Assembly: GCA_963669155.1 (NCBI GenBank)
Contig: OZ022589.1
Coordinates: 22,027,542-22,091,541, forward strand
DNA length: 64,000 bases
Direction of reading: 5' to 3'
Source: Arbacia lixula
Taxonomy: Eukaryota; Echinodermata; Echinoidea; Arbacioida; Arbaciidae
Shown: in pieces, positions 43,545-55,800 of the stretch
How positions within the stretch are numbered: the stretch's first letter is position 1
Layout of the letters: the number at the start of each line of letters is the position of its first letter
Notes under the pieces: generated by a model
The model's input: only the letters and a program-made list of their open reading frames with translations
Database searches by the model: none
What the model was told of the DNA's origin: nothing
Position numbers and translations under genes: made by a program

Positions 43545-43790
43545 GGCTCGGTATCAGAGTATGGAAGTGATGTCGTCATACATGTTTTGGTATGTTGTCA
43601 AGGGCAAATGGTTCCAAACAAAATGACTCAAGAGGGAGGTGTACGGGTCCGATCTTGTATAGCAGGCTGGTGTCTGGCACTCCTTATTAGAATGCCCGTT
43701 GTGAACACTGCTGCTTGCACTACCCACAGAGTATATAACCAGTTGTCTTGACGATATCCTCAAATGACCTCACACTACGGTACTCTTTAT
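43545..43790. repeat. Dispersed repeat, 'GTGTCGTCATATCC' family, copy 3
   Basis: Contains GAAGTGATGTCGTCATACAT, GGCACTCCTTATTAGAATGC and AACCAGTTGTCTTGACGATA in the same order as the copies at 4005-4235 and 36115-36345. Confidence 0.6.
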
Positions 43791-43828
43791 TATGGGGATC
43801 ATTTTCTGTGAGAGATACAAAAGAAACC

Positions 43829-43972
43829 TGGGCCCTGTTGCTTAAAATTTACAATTAATGGTAACTTCCATGGTAACATACCTTGACAGACAATCAAATT
43901 CAAGATTTCCGTAGAGGTTGCTAATGGAAGCAAGGTTACAGTCAATGGTAAGTTTTATGCAACGAGGCCCAG
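43829..43972. mobile_element. MITE, 'GGGCCCTGTTGCATAAA' family, copy 3
   Basis: Ends CTGGGCCCTGTTGCTTAAAA and AGTTTTATGCAACGAGGCCC are inverted. CTGG and CCAGG at the outside extend the symmetry. Confidence 0.85.
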
Positions 43973-44689
43973 GTGCCTTATGAAAGACTAGCCTACTAAC
44001 TTTCTAAAAGTGCATGTAGCTGAATGCACTTAATAATAGCAACTTAGTAGGCTGAGTAAGATTTTGTGAATTTTTGCCCCTGGACACTATGACGGCAAAA
44101 CAAATACATGTATGTATATGCAGAGAATTAGGTTTTAATATGGATATGTCACTTGCTTTTTTCCATTTTGCTAGTACGTGTATGAGCAATTTCTGCATAC
44201 TGGTATGTATCAAAGCTGTTCAACTTCTGAGAGTCCCGGTATACTCTACTGCAGGATGGTCAACATTGTACAAAACATTTGGTTCAGGTGTGATGTGCAC
44301 CAAGTGGTAATCACTATACCGCATGTGGAAGCATTGCGGTCTTAGTATCTCCATTGCGAGTTTACTCTCTCAGAGTCAAGCCATAACAAGGTCATTCAGT
44401 GTGAACACACGTGTGTACACCATTGTGTGAGAGCATGTATACACCGTTGTATGTCAACGAACGGTCATATCAGGGTTCAACTCTGATACTGCCCACCTTG
44501 CCCACGGGATGTGTCCCAAACTTGACCACCCATTTCACTGTAGCTTTTAACTGTTAACCTGCCGCTGTCGCATTTTTGCGACTAAGGGGTAACATGACGC
44601 TGTCGCAAATTTGTGACCAAACTGTAATCGAGAAAACCTTCAGCACAGAGGGGTTTTACCCCCGGCAAGTTAAGAGTTAAAGACAGGGT

Positions 44690-45195
44690 TGCCCTTTTGC
44701 ATGCGAAGATAAGATAATTTTGTAAAAACACCACAGAGAATGGAAGAAAGCACCGTTAAAGAACTTATCCTCTGGATTATAGAACTGGAAGCTTACTTTG
44801 AGGCAGAATTATATCCGTATTTAGATAACCTTGTAGGTTTCTGGCGGGTTGTCCAAAACCTCTGTGGTTCCTGTAGCCCATGGACCGATGCCGCAATCAG
44901 CACACACTGCGGTTCTCCACTACCAACTCTCTGCACAGAGGTCACTGGTTGTCCGCGGTAATGCAACCAGTGCGTGAATTGCCAGCACCATACCGCTGAC
45001 TGCTGTACAGTAAATGAATATACATGTAGACTATGGTCACTGCAATTCAAACATAAACAAAGACAGTTTTTCCTTTTTTTTCTGAAAACGTTTTTGAAAC
45101 TTTGACTGAGATTTCATACATATTATGGCTAGAGTATACTGCTCATCCGTGCCCAGTTTCATGATATTTGTGCTTGCGTTACCCTGTCTTAAGAA
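44690..45195. repeat. Dispersed repeat, copy 3, uninterrupted
   Basis: The uninterrupted version of the repeat split at 14212-15200 and 22545-23965: TTGCCCTTTTGCATG, GGGTTGTCCAAAACCTC, CAATTCAAACATAAACAAAG, GAGATTTCATACATATTATG. The 73-codon ORF here is fortuitous. Confidence 0.65.
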
Positions 45196-45774
45196 AGAAC
45201 ATGCACCACTCAAATTGTACAATACCATATATTTGATATGCTAGTAGAAATGATGTCACGTTATTTATTCTCTAATTTGCATTGGAAAGATTTGATTTGA
45301 TTTTTTTTTGCATGCGTACCCTGTGTAAAACAGTATTGAAAGATATTACTGGTCATCATCGACATTTTAATTATCTTTTGTAAAGAAGTAGGCTTCCAAA
45401 TTGAATTTGTGCAACTTTTAATTTCCATGTTTGAAATGAAGTGCAAATGTTGTGGCAGGAGGCCATTTTTCTTGTTAATGCCTTGCTGATTATGATATTT
45501 GTATTGACATAATGTGGTTTCTCATTGTGATATTGAACTCAAAAATCAGGAGCTCCAATTTCAACGTGGGCCCTGTAATAAGCAGATTCATGACTGATAG
45601 CAATTCTTGATATCAATCCTAACTCTGAACATCGAGGGTGAGAGCTGGACACGCGTCCCTTTGCCTCTTCCAGTCGGAAGGAATCTTATAGTGGTACAGA
45701 AATGGGAGTTGGGACATTGGGGATCGTGCATAGAATCTGCAAGTGGTTTAAAGATAGGTCGAGGATACGGCATC

Positions 45775-46068
45775 TCCCGCTACCCCAAACTCCCCTCTCC
45801 CCCTACACCTTTCCCAAACTCCCCTCTTCACCTACCCCTACCCCAAACCCCCCTCTCCCCCTACCCCTTTCCCAAACTCCTCTCTCCCCCTAGCCCTTTC
45901 CCCAAACCACCCTCTCTCTCTACCCCAAACCCCCCTCTCCCTCTTTCCCAAACTCCCCTCTTCCTCTACCCCAAACTTCCCCCTTCCCCTTCCCCTACCC
46001 CAAACCAACCTCTCCCCCTACCCCTACCCCAAACTCCCCTCTCCTCTACCCCAGACTCGCCCCACACC
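45775..46068. repeat. C-rich minisatellite, CCCAAACTCCCCTCTCCCCCTA units
   Basis: About ten diverged 22-30 bp units built from the words CCCAAACTCCCC, TCTCCCCCTAC and CCCTTT. The strand asymmetry is extreme: almost no G on the plus strand. The open frame through it is a repeat artefact. Confidence 0.88.
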
Positions 46069-46201
46069 AACAAAATTATGTGCAAGACATTGGGTGCATC
46101 ATTTACACTTGAAACTGCTTATTTCTAAGATATAAATATTATGTTAATTTTTTTGTACCTTCAAGTACCTGTGTAATTTGTGTGTCTGCAGATACAATAT
46201 G

Positions 46202-46441
46202 TACACTACAGCTCAAAGGAATTGGCACGGGTACAGGGAAAGGGAAGAAAGGGAAGGAGCCGCAGTTTTAAACAGCGGTATATTTTGTCCAGTTCAGCAT
46301 GAAACACGATACATTAGCCTAAAAAGCATCATGTTTCATGCTGAACTGGAAAAAGTACAGTATACCGCGGTTCAAAACTGGGGCTCCTTCCCTTTCTTCC
46401 CTTTCCCTTTACCCATGTCAATTCATTTGAGCTGTAGTGTA
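46202..46441. mobile_element. Palindromic MITE, TACACTACA family, full length
   Basis: Ends TACACTACAGCTCAAAGGAA and the complement TTTGAGCTGTAGTGTA. Arms include GGGAAAGGGAAGAAAGGGAA, GAGCCGCAGTTTTAAAC and GTCCAGTTCAGCATGAAACA, mirrored in the right half. About 240 bp, closely similar to 33754-33980. Confidence 0.92.
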
Positions 46442-47786
46442 TGCTGTGAGTTTCATGGACAGGTGAAATGTGACCACTGATTTCAAAATCTTAAATACTG
46501 TACATGAAGAGCAGTTGCTATGTGATGATGCATATCAAGGATAGCAGCATGTTGTGTAGAAATTTAATTTTTTTGATCTCCTTATTATATTTTGTATCCA
46601 AAGGCCTTCATTTGTTGAGGATGTGCACTTGTAGATAGAGAAATTGCTGCATTGCCAATACTGATGTATACATATAATTGTAGTTGAAAAGCAGATTCTC
46701 ATACATGGAAACATCCATCCACTGGTGACGGAAGAATTTGAGCACATCAAATACTAGTCGTTAGTTCCCAAAATTAGGCAGGAAGAGAAGTAAGAATAAA
46801 ACCAAATAAATTTGTTCTGGTTGCCATGGTGATGGATCGTACAGTTTATGTGGCCCGTACGGTTTATCCTGGGTTTTTTTTCTAGTGCACATTGTATGTT
46901 CAGATAGAAATCAAATAGTTTTCATCTCAAGTTCCATGCGTATCAAGATATTACATCACTTCCTCTTGTTTTTCTGTTTCAACAGAATGTTTGAAAATGA
47001 AGGTTTTAACCGATGTATAAAAAAAATAAGATTTTTCCATTATACTTCAATATATTATAGGAAGAGTTTATTATGTTTGGATATCATGCTTATAGTGTAT
47101 GCCTAACACGTGTCCAATTTAACATATATCTGTAAACTTAACCGTGAACTTACATTTTATGTGAAATGCCATACATTTATGATAATGACCTAATTTGGAA
47201 GTGTCAGTAGTTTCTTTGGGTTATGAAAATGAAATAACTTGTAAATAAATAAATTACCAATAATGGAAAACGAGAACCATGACGTGTGTGTGCATTATCT
47301 ATGTGTGTTTCTCTGCATATATTTCTATCATGTGTTACTAGTACTAGGTATTAAAAAAATGGACACTTTTGAAAAATGATAAAACATAACCTACAACTCG
47401 AATCAGGCTGAAATTGACACAACATAGAGTCAAGCACAGCCAGACGGCAAGCAGCAGAAAACAAGCATATTTCATTTTCAGCTCGGTAGTTGTGACCTTC
47501 ACTTGACCTCTCGAACCGCGGGAAAGGTCTCCTTTTCAAACTGCGATATTTCCATGATTAAACCATATTTTCGTACACTTTCTTTTGCAACGTTTGTTAG
47601 GGTCGAAATTTACCAAGTGTGAAAAGGCAGAAAAATATTGCAAATTCGAGATGAATATGTGGTTCTAATTAAAAAAAAATATGAAAATAAACTCTATATT
47701 TCAATGTCAATCGCTTTTGAGCCCCCAACACTTATACATCATCTGAAGCGGTATCTATTGTACTTTTTGAAAATACCTTTTTTTTC
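46442..47786. other. Gene-free AT-rich stretch
   Basis: No ORF with coding character, no RNA gene and no clear repeat structure were seen. Confidence 0.5.
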
Positions 47787-48033
47787 TCAACCTCTCCTTG
47801 TTGAAGGTCAGGATTCAGCAAAATATCAACCATGTTCAAATCCAAAATGCGTGAGACATGACGAAGTTGTGAACGATTCTAACCAGCCAATCATATAGTC
47901 CGCGATAATGACGTCATGTCACCGGCGATTCGATTATGATTGGCTGGTTAGGATCGTTCATGTCTCACGCATTTTGGATTTGCACATGGTTTATATTTTG
48001 CTGGATCCTGACCCTTCTTCAAGGAGAGGTTGA
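47787..48033. mobile_element. Hairpin MITE with ~115-bp arms
   Basis: The left arm TCAACCTCTCCTTGTTGAAG through TCCAAAATGCGTGAGACATG and AACCAGCCAATCAT is mirrored by ATGATTGGCTGGTTAGGATC through CTTCAAGGAGAGGTTGA. The loop contains TGACGTCA near 47909. Confidence 0.92.
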
Positions 48034-48613
48034 CAAATCCCTCAAATCTGGGTTATTCGTATGTTTAGATTGTACCCAGCATTCGATCCGTACGTACGGC
48101 CAAATTCTGGACAAGAAATATTAATCTTTCTGCGAGATATTCAATCTAACATGATGTTGTGTTGCACTGATGCCAGTGCATGTGATAGACACATTTTGTT
48201 CATTTACAAGAAAAGTTGATTTTGTTAGTTGCTTCCTTTTGTCAGATTAGGGCAGATTTGAGAGGAGGATGACAATTTCTGAACCTCCAATATTTCACTG
48301 ATGCGTTCCCATGGCAACGGCTCTGTAGACCACACCCACCACTAGTGCAATTGCTAACAGGCAGATTCTGATACCTGAGGCTCCTGGTTTAGATAAAAAC
48401 ACAAAAGAAAATGTTGGCTAAGGGGGGGGGGGGGTCTAGGTAGCCCACAGTCTATTCTGAAAGCATATGTTTCCACTATCATGACTATCCCAGCCCTATC
48501 CCTATCCCGGGCCCTCTTCACACACAAAACCAAACAAACAAACAAAACACACACACACAAACACACACACACAATCTCTCTCTTTCTCCTAGCTCACTTG
48601 TTTCACCCTCTTA

Positions 48614-48685
48614 ACCTCCTCTCTGATCCGTTGCTAGGTTTACCTTGACACCTCCTCTCTGATCCGTTGCTAGGTTTACCTTGAC
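48614..48685. repeat. Perfect 36-bp tandem duplication
   Basis: The unit starting ACCTCCTCTCTGATCCGTTG occurs twice head to tail, with no mismatch, at 48614-48649 and 48650-48685. A short G run lies at 48422-48433 and CA repeats near 48548-48572. Confidence 0.95.
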
Positions 48686-49864
48686 ACGTGGATAATGATG
48701 ACACTGTGAAACTCGTGTTAGGTTAGCTAAATGACGCACTTTAATATCAGTTGGTCATCCTGTCAAATTCGAGGTTTCCGAGTATAAAGCTCACGACGTG
48801 ATCGCTAAAACAGGCTAGCTTTTTGTTCTTATCATGCTTATAAAGACGCATCATCATCATCATCATCGATCACGATCACAAATCATTTTACGATAACATG
48901 AAGGAATCGCGGGACACTCCGCTTTCTTGAATATAGAACTGGAGTACTACTCATGTATACTAAAACAGCCGAAATCTACTCATGCAAAAGTGCAGAAAGA
49001 GAGTCGTACATATTCTGCGTCACGTGTTTCTTTCTACATTATATTTTTTGTTAAAATATCTGCACATTTCTTGTGTTGGATTCCCGTGCTCCGGTAGTAT
49101 AATAGACATACGATGTTACTATAGTAGCACATTAGATGATTACAATCTTGAACTATATCAACTAAAACAGTCACTCAATCCAAAAGCAACGTGTTGCTTT
49201 GAAATAGGCCATTTTTCGTTATGTATGTAAATTTTATTGACGTCGTTCAAACTATACGTTACTAATGGTAACCCCAAAGCTTGTGGAGGTTTGTCCGAGT
49301 AGCGACAACTAATAGATTCAGAGTGCGCTCCATCCATTGAAACTGAATCACGACATACAGGTAAATGTAGTACGTCACCAGGCAGTTAGGCGGAAATTTG
49401 TGAATGAATTACGAAAATGGTAGGCCTATATTGGGTGTGAAGCTTAGAAAAATCCCGATCTGAATAACAAGTACTATATTTGCATACTTTCATGACTATG
49501 TCAGTGTGAAGTTGGATATCTCTCAAACTTGAACAATATAATGCACTGATCGGCTCTTGTGATGATCTACAGAATCTGATTTGGGGAAGCTCTCTCAATT
49601 CTATATAGGCAATGAATTGTGTTATATTGACATAGGATTAGTAGTCGGTACTGAAAGGTTTACACCCGATTTCCGAAGCAGTACGATAATTCATATCCCC
49701 TGGACATTATCAATTATTTAAGTGATAGATTATTTTGTGAGTAACATCATGGATGTTAGATAGCATTGGTAAGATTAAACTATTGCCAGATAACACTAGC
49801 AACCATTATATTATCTGTTATCTGACTGACAGTGATGCAAAAGGCGCAGGACTGGTTAGGAAAA

Positions 49865-52800
49865 CTACTGTGAACATACTGCGCAGGTCAGCTCGTAGCC
49901 GTCTACATACGGGCCACATGGGAGGCTGTTTCCATGGATACATCGACCCTCTACGAAATACAAAAGCGCCCCGTTGGCGTTTGCGCTCGTGCGCGGGATG
50001 ACTTCTGGATCGTCGTCCACGCAGATGTACTCAGAGCGATGATGAACGTGGGATGCCGACATCAGCTTTCCCTGGTAGTCCAGTGTCCAATCGGGAGACG
50101 GACACACGTTGCGAGCGGGAACCATGAGCACGGTCGGGCGTCCCTGTGCGAGGCACACAGCACAAGGTGGTCCGCTATCGTGTAGTCTTGACCTGCTCCA
50201 TGGTTCATTGGTGTGAGAGCTGCCGATCTGGTATTCCGCGCCGTACACAAACGACCCACCTTGAACTCCACCAATGCTGAAGTCAGCATCGTATATCGGC
50301 TCCAGCGGCAAGCAAAGAAAGTTCGCACCGTTTCCAGTATGGTCGTGCATAGATCCACCAATGACTCCTATAATCAAATATGCAATCTACGTTGAGAACT
50401 TGCAGAGATTATATTGACTTCAAACTCAGGATTTATAGTACGCAACAAATTAGTTTCACGTTCGTCAAGGAGTCGGCATGATGTATCCCAATGTAATTTG
50501 CATAAAACAAAAAAAAAAAGACAATTACAGAGAGCGAAAAACACAGTTTCTCAAAAATGTTAAAATACGGTATTCCGGGCCAATTTAACACAATGACGGC
50601 CATGCTGTAGATATATAGGCTCGTTTCGCTATTCCGGGGGAGGGACCATGCAAGTACCCCATATTCCCCCGTTCCATAACTGAAAAGTTAGATTTCTCAT
50701 TACAGTGAGCGAACCCTTATCTTGCCGATGGCGCATGCGCTGTTGCAGTCATGCCAGGCGAGAAGGCAGTCAACTCAAGTCAAATGAGGCCGGGTGACCA
50801 TATACCCATAGACCGAGGGATATACAGACCTTCATATACGAGTAGACTCCCATCGGGGCAGGTGGTTCGACCCCACCTGACATAGGACCCGCTGCCAGGG
50901 TGTGGCGTCCCTGTTGTCGTACTGCCTCCAGAGCCTCCAGAACTCTCTGTGTAGGGGGCAGCTGATCCTGACAATTGACGGAAAATAAAAGTTAGTTAGA
51001 AAGAGAGAAAGGGTGTACAGTGTTATAAACGGGGGATGGGGTGGCATAGTATGCTTGTTAAGGGTTCGGGACTGAGTTATAATAGCTCGCAATCTAGCTG
51101 AGTTACCTCTTGTTACTCTTTATCAAAACCACTATCATTAATGTGTCATATGTCGCTTTAAAGGCAACAGGCCGTATATACTCTAGTCGCAGCTATAGTT
51201 CATATCGTGACGTATAAAGATTTCTACTAACCATTTATTATATAATTATCGGTTCGATTGAATATCGTTAACGTTGTGAATCACTCTACTGATTAAAGAT
51301 CTGAATTGCATAACTCATTAAAGCTATATGTATATTTCCTTATTGGGTTTACTTTTTAGGCTATATTATATGCATGATGGTGATCAACATCATGTCTAGA
51401 TTTCTCTTCATTTTCTTCTCACAGTCCTGATATATCTAGATTTTGTTCGACCGTTCCTTGCTTCGTTTTGCATGCGACGCCGATATTCTTTGCATTATGC
51501 ATCCAGCGAAGAAATGGACGGCCTACCTTGTGAACATGGCATGGGTGCATCCCTGCCGTCTCGGCCGTCCCGACCGGGCAGGCCCGGGAGTCCCATTGGA
51601 CCGGGCTCCCCTCGGCACGTGCAGTTGCCATACAAGCCAGTGTGAACACTGCCGAAATAGCCAGAAGTCGTGGCGCTCCTAGGAGTTCGCTGACCCTGAG
51701 GCTCTAGTGGTGCGGGTCCTAGAGCACTGAGGGCGTCCTGCAGAATCTCGAACTTCTGCTTCAACTCTGCAAGCTCAGACTTGAATTCATGAAAATAATA
51801 GAGAGATGAACTGTTACGTACTTCCAATCACGGTGGCGATGATGATAAGAAAAAACGAATTTCAATGGAGCAGAGAGATGACAGCCTCTCTGAATGGAGG
51901 GTAGGCCTACTGGCTCAAGCTAAATAACAGCGCGACAATTGTGTCATTCCCGAATTGTTTCATGTGTTCCCGAATTGATCCTGTGTTCCCAAATTGTTCT
52001 TGTATTCTAAGGTTCTTTCCCAATCGTTGGATGATGGATGTAAAAGACATTTTACAGTGAGCCCGCGATAGAAGCAGATGGTGGCCTGTTCTTTTACTAC
52101 CTTCTCAGAGCGGAATAGCTGTCGCCATATTTGCATGATTATATTGAAATGTGGCAGACTATCTAATTAATTCCTATTTTACTCTGTAAGTGGTGAAATT
52201 GACCTGAGGTCGTTTTCTACCAGCAATAATCTGCTCATGCGCAAATTGCAATTACGAAGTGGCTTATTTCATTCTACGTGCATGGCGAGCGATCGCAAAC
52301 CGCAAAGGTACTGTAATTGAGTAAAAAAAATGTCCTATTATTTTAAAGTTATCTTGTTTAAAGTATAAACATTTAGTAATGGGTTCATGATCGTATCCTG
52401 GTAGAGTGATCCCGTAACATATTCACTATCACATCCATCATCATCTTCAGTAATATCATTATCGTCGTCGTCATCATCATCATCATCATCATCTTCATCA
52501 TCATCATCATCATCATCATCGCCATCATCATCATCGTCATCATCATCATCGTCATCATCATCATCGTCATCATCAAGTGCATCTGCATTAATCCAATGAG
52601 CTACCTCAAAACAGAGGTACAAGAGCAATGAAAATGTATTTATTTGGTTTTTTTTTTTCGTTGGTTAACAATGGCAATTTACAATGGATATGTGTGCTTT
52701 TGTTGTACTTGCCTACAAAATGATTAAACAAACGTTACGAATGTTTAGCCCTGTTTGATAGTGCAAGCATTGGAACTATATGGCTCGTCCTCATTTTTTT

Positions 52801-55800
52801 CTTGTATCTTTCATTGTGTATATACGCTGTAACTTCTGTCAAAATATGTATTAATGTTCTTTGAATGTTTCCATGGTGATAGTGTACTAATAAGTACTAT
52901 TTAGAAAATAATAAAACTCTCGCTTACCCCATGTGGTTGTATTCTTTCGGATAATTATTCACCCACTTATGGGGTGAAGAAAGGAAACACTCTCGGGTAA
53001 TTTCGGATCCCTTCGCATCCCATAAATACGCGGCGCGCTCATCAGTTTCTTCGAGACTGATACTCTCTCTTTCAGATTTTGAAAGAAACCTATGTCATGT
53101 AGTTAGTTGCAAAACTTACTATAACTTCTCCACACTTTGTCTTTCTCATTTCTTCCTTCCTCCTTTTCTCTGTATAATTACTTTGTGACTAGTTCACAAC
53201 TCTCATCACCACCCTCTGCTTCTTCTTTCATTTCATCCCATTTATTTTCGGTTTAAAACACCAAAAACTAAAGCTAAATATAGTCAGGTGGAAATGCTTT
53301 AAAGATAACAAATTGGGCCTATATCTCCTTTTTTTACACTTCCTCTTTTCCTTCCTTCATCCCATAAGTGGGCAAATATTTGAAATCCGATTGTCTAAAT
53401 ACATGTAGTACTTATTAGTTAAAATTTGTTTTGTTCTTTACCCAGCCACTCGACGCAAGTGGGATTTTGATGTCTTTCGCAGATTGTCCGTTGTTCAGTC
53501 ATGCATGCAAAGATCAAGATGAAAATAGTACCAAAATGTGCTGGGAGGATCACTCTATCAGGATATAATCATGAACCCATGATTGAATGTTCATACTTCA
53601 AACAAGACAGCTTTAAAACAATAGGGGTGTCTTCATCAGACCGATGTGGGCGAACAAAAATGATAGCGAGCTTCTTCTGATCGGGTTACCTAGCCTGATC
53701 ACGAAATAGCTGGCTATTTGCGTCTTCATTGGCCAGATCAGGCAAAAAAGCTCTCTATTTGGCCGAGAAAAATTCCCAAGAAATCTTGGGCTAGATGGAG
53801 CTAGCTCGCGCTAGTTCGCGAACGAGCTCGAACTAGCTAGCTCGGAGCGTCTTCATGAAAATTTCTTGATCCCGGTATGCATCAGTCGCCCCATGGACCC
53901 TACCTTCGTTGTAGGGTCCATGGCACTGATCTCCACACTATAGTGGGGAGATCGTGGTCCATGGTCGCACACTGCTGGTATGTTATTGTTGTTGCTGCTG
54001 ATTGATTTTAGGCGCGTGTTCAATCACACCCGATTATGCCCAGGTCGAAATTCCCATAGAAACCAGTAGAAACCAGTAGAGACCGTCTACTGGTTTCTAC
54101 TGGTCCAGTAGAGTATACTGGTCTGAAGAGGAACTACGAAATCAAACCAGTAGAAACCAGTAGAGTCTAATGTGTTGAAGACCAGTAGAAACCAATAGAA
54201 ACCAGTGAGATCTAATGGTTTGAGAAGGAGTGTGAAAAAAACAAAGTCAAACCAGTAGAAACCATTAGAGACCAGTGGATTCTAATGGTATTGAAGACCA
54301 GTAGAAACCATTAGAATCCACTGGTCTCTAATGGTTTCTACTGGTTTGACTTCGTTTTTTTCACACTCCTTCTCAAACCACTAGATCTCACTGGCTTGTA
54401 TTGGTTTCTACTGGTCTTCAATACCATTAGAATCCACTTGTCTCTAATGGTTTCTACTGGTTTGACTTTGTTTTTTTCACACTCCTTCTCAAACCACTAG
54501 ATCTCACTGGTTTCTATTGGTTTCTACTGGTCTTCAATACCATTAGAATCCACTGGTCTCTGATGGTTTCTACTGGTTTGACTTTGTTTTTTTTACACTC
54601 CTTTTCAAACCATTAGATCTCACTGGTTTCTACTGGTCTTCAATACCATTTGAATCCACTGATCTCTAATGGTTTCTACTGGTTTGACTTTGTTTTTTTC
54701 ACACTAATAGAAACTAGTGAGATATAATGTTTTGAAAAGGAGTGTGAAAAATCCAAAGTCTAACCAGGAGAAACCATTAGAGACCAGTGAAACTTAATGG
54801 TTTGAAAAGGAGTGTGAAAAATACAGAGTCAAACCAGTAGAAACCATTAGAGACCAGTGAATTCTACTGGTGGAGACCAGTATAAACCAATAGAAACCAG
54901 TAAGACCTAATGGTTTGAAAAAGAGTGTCAAAAATTCAAAGTCAAACCAGTAGAAACCAATAGAAACCAGTGAGATCTAATGGTTTGAAAAGGAGTGTGA
55001 AAAATTCAAAGTCAAACCAGTAGAAACCATTAGAGACCAGTGAATTCTCCTGGTATTGGAGATGAGTAGAAACCAATAGAAACTAGTGAGATATAATCTT
55101 TGGAAAAGGAGTATGAAAAATACAAAGTCAAACCAGTATAAACCAATAGAAACCAGTGAGATCTAATGGTTTGAAAAGGAGTGTGAAAAATACTTAGTCA
55201 AACCAGTAGAAACCATTAGAGACCAGTGAATTCTACTGGTAATGGAGACCAGTAGAAACCAATAGAAACCAATAGAAATAGAGATGCTCATGAATATTCA
55301 TGCATGTATTTACGTGTCCTAATTTTGTACTTTTAAATAGGTAACCTCCACCTAACCAGATAAAAGGAATTTTACCAAGTAATGATTTCATGTTTAAACA
55401 TAAAATAGTGAATGTCACCTACTTAAGTGAAGACAATAATGATAACAACAAAAATGATCTTCTTAAATGTAAGTTAGAGTAACCAATATCTTATGAACCT
55501 TATAACCGTACTGCTATATATATGAAAGTCTGTGGAGGAAAGAGTAGGAAGTAGGATAGGTATAGGATAGAATAGGTATTAATATAGGATAGGATAGGAT
55601 TAGGTTGTAACGATAAGGATATATACCATAATTCGGATTAACATATACTAAATTTAAATTGATATTTCATCAATATTTTTAATTTTGATTACTATTGGTC
55701 TCCTGATGGCTCCAGTAGGTATTCTACTATTTTCTACTGGTATTCTGATGGATCCAGGAGAAATTGCTACTGGTTTGTACTGGCACTCTACTGGTATTTT

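Noticed and set aside
44740..44961. 73-codon ORF
   Set aside because: Part of a dispersed repeat whose other copies do not keep the frame.
45607..46128. 173-codon plus-strand ORF
   Set aside because: Two thirds is the C-rich minisatellite; the rest lacks homology and has no gene context.
52338..52628. Minus-strand ORF with a long poly-Asp run as an exon of the collagen gene
   Set aside because: It is the translation of a (TCA)n microsatellite inside a foldback element. No splice sites fit the phase, and exon 1 joins exon 2 in phase without it.
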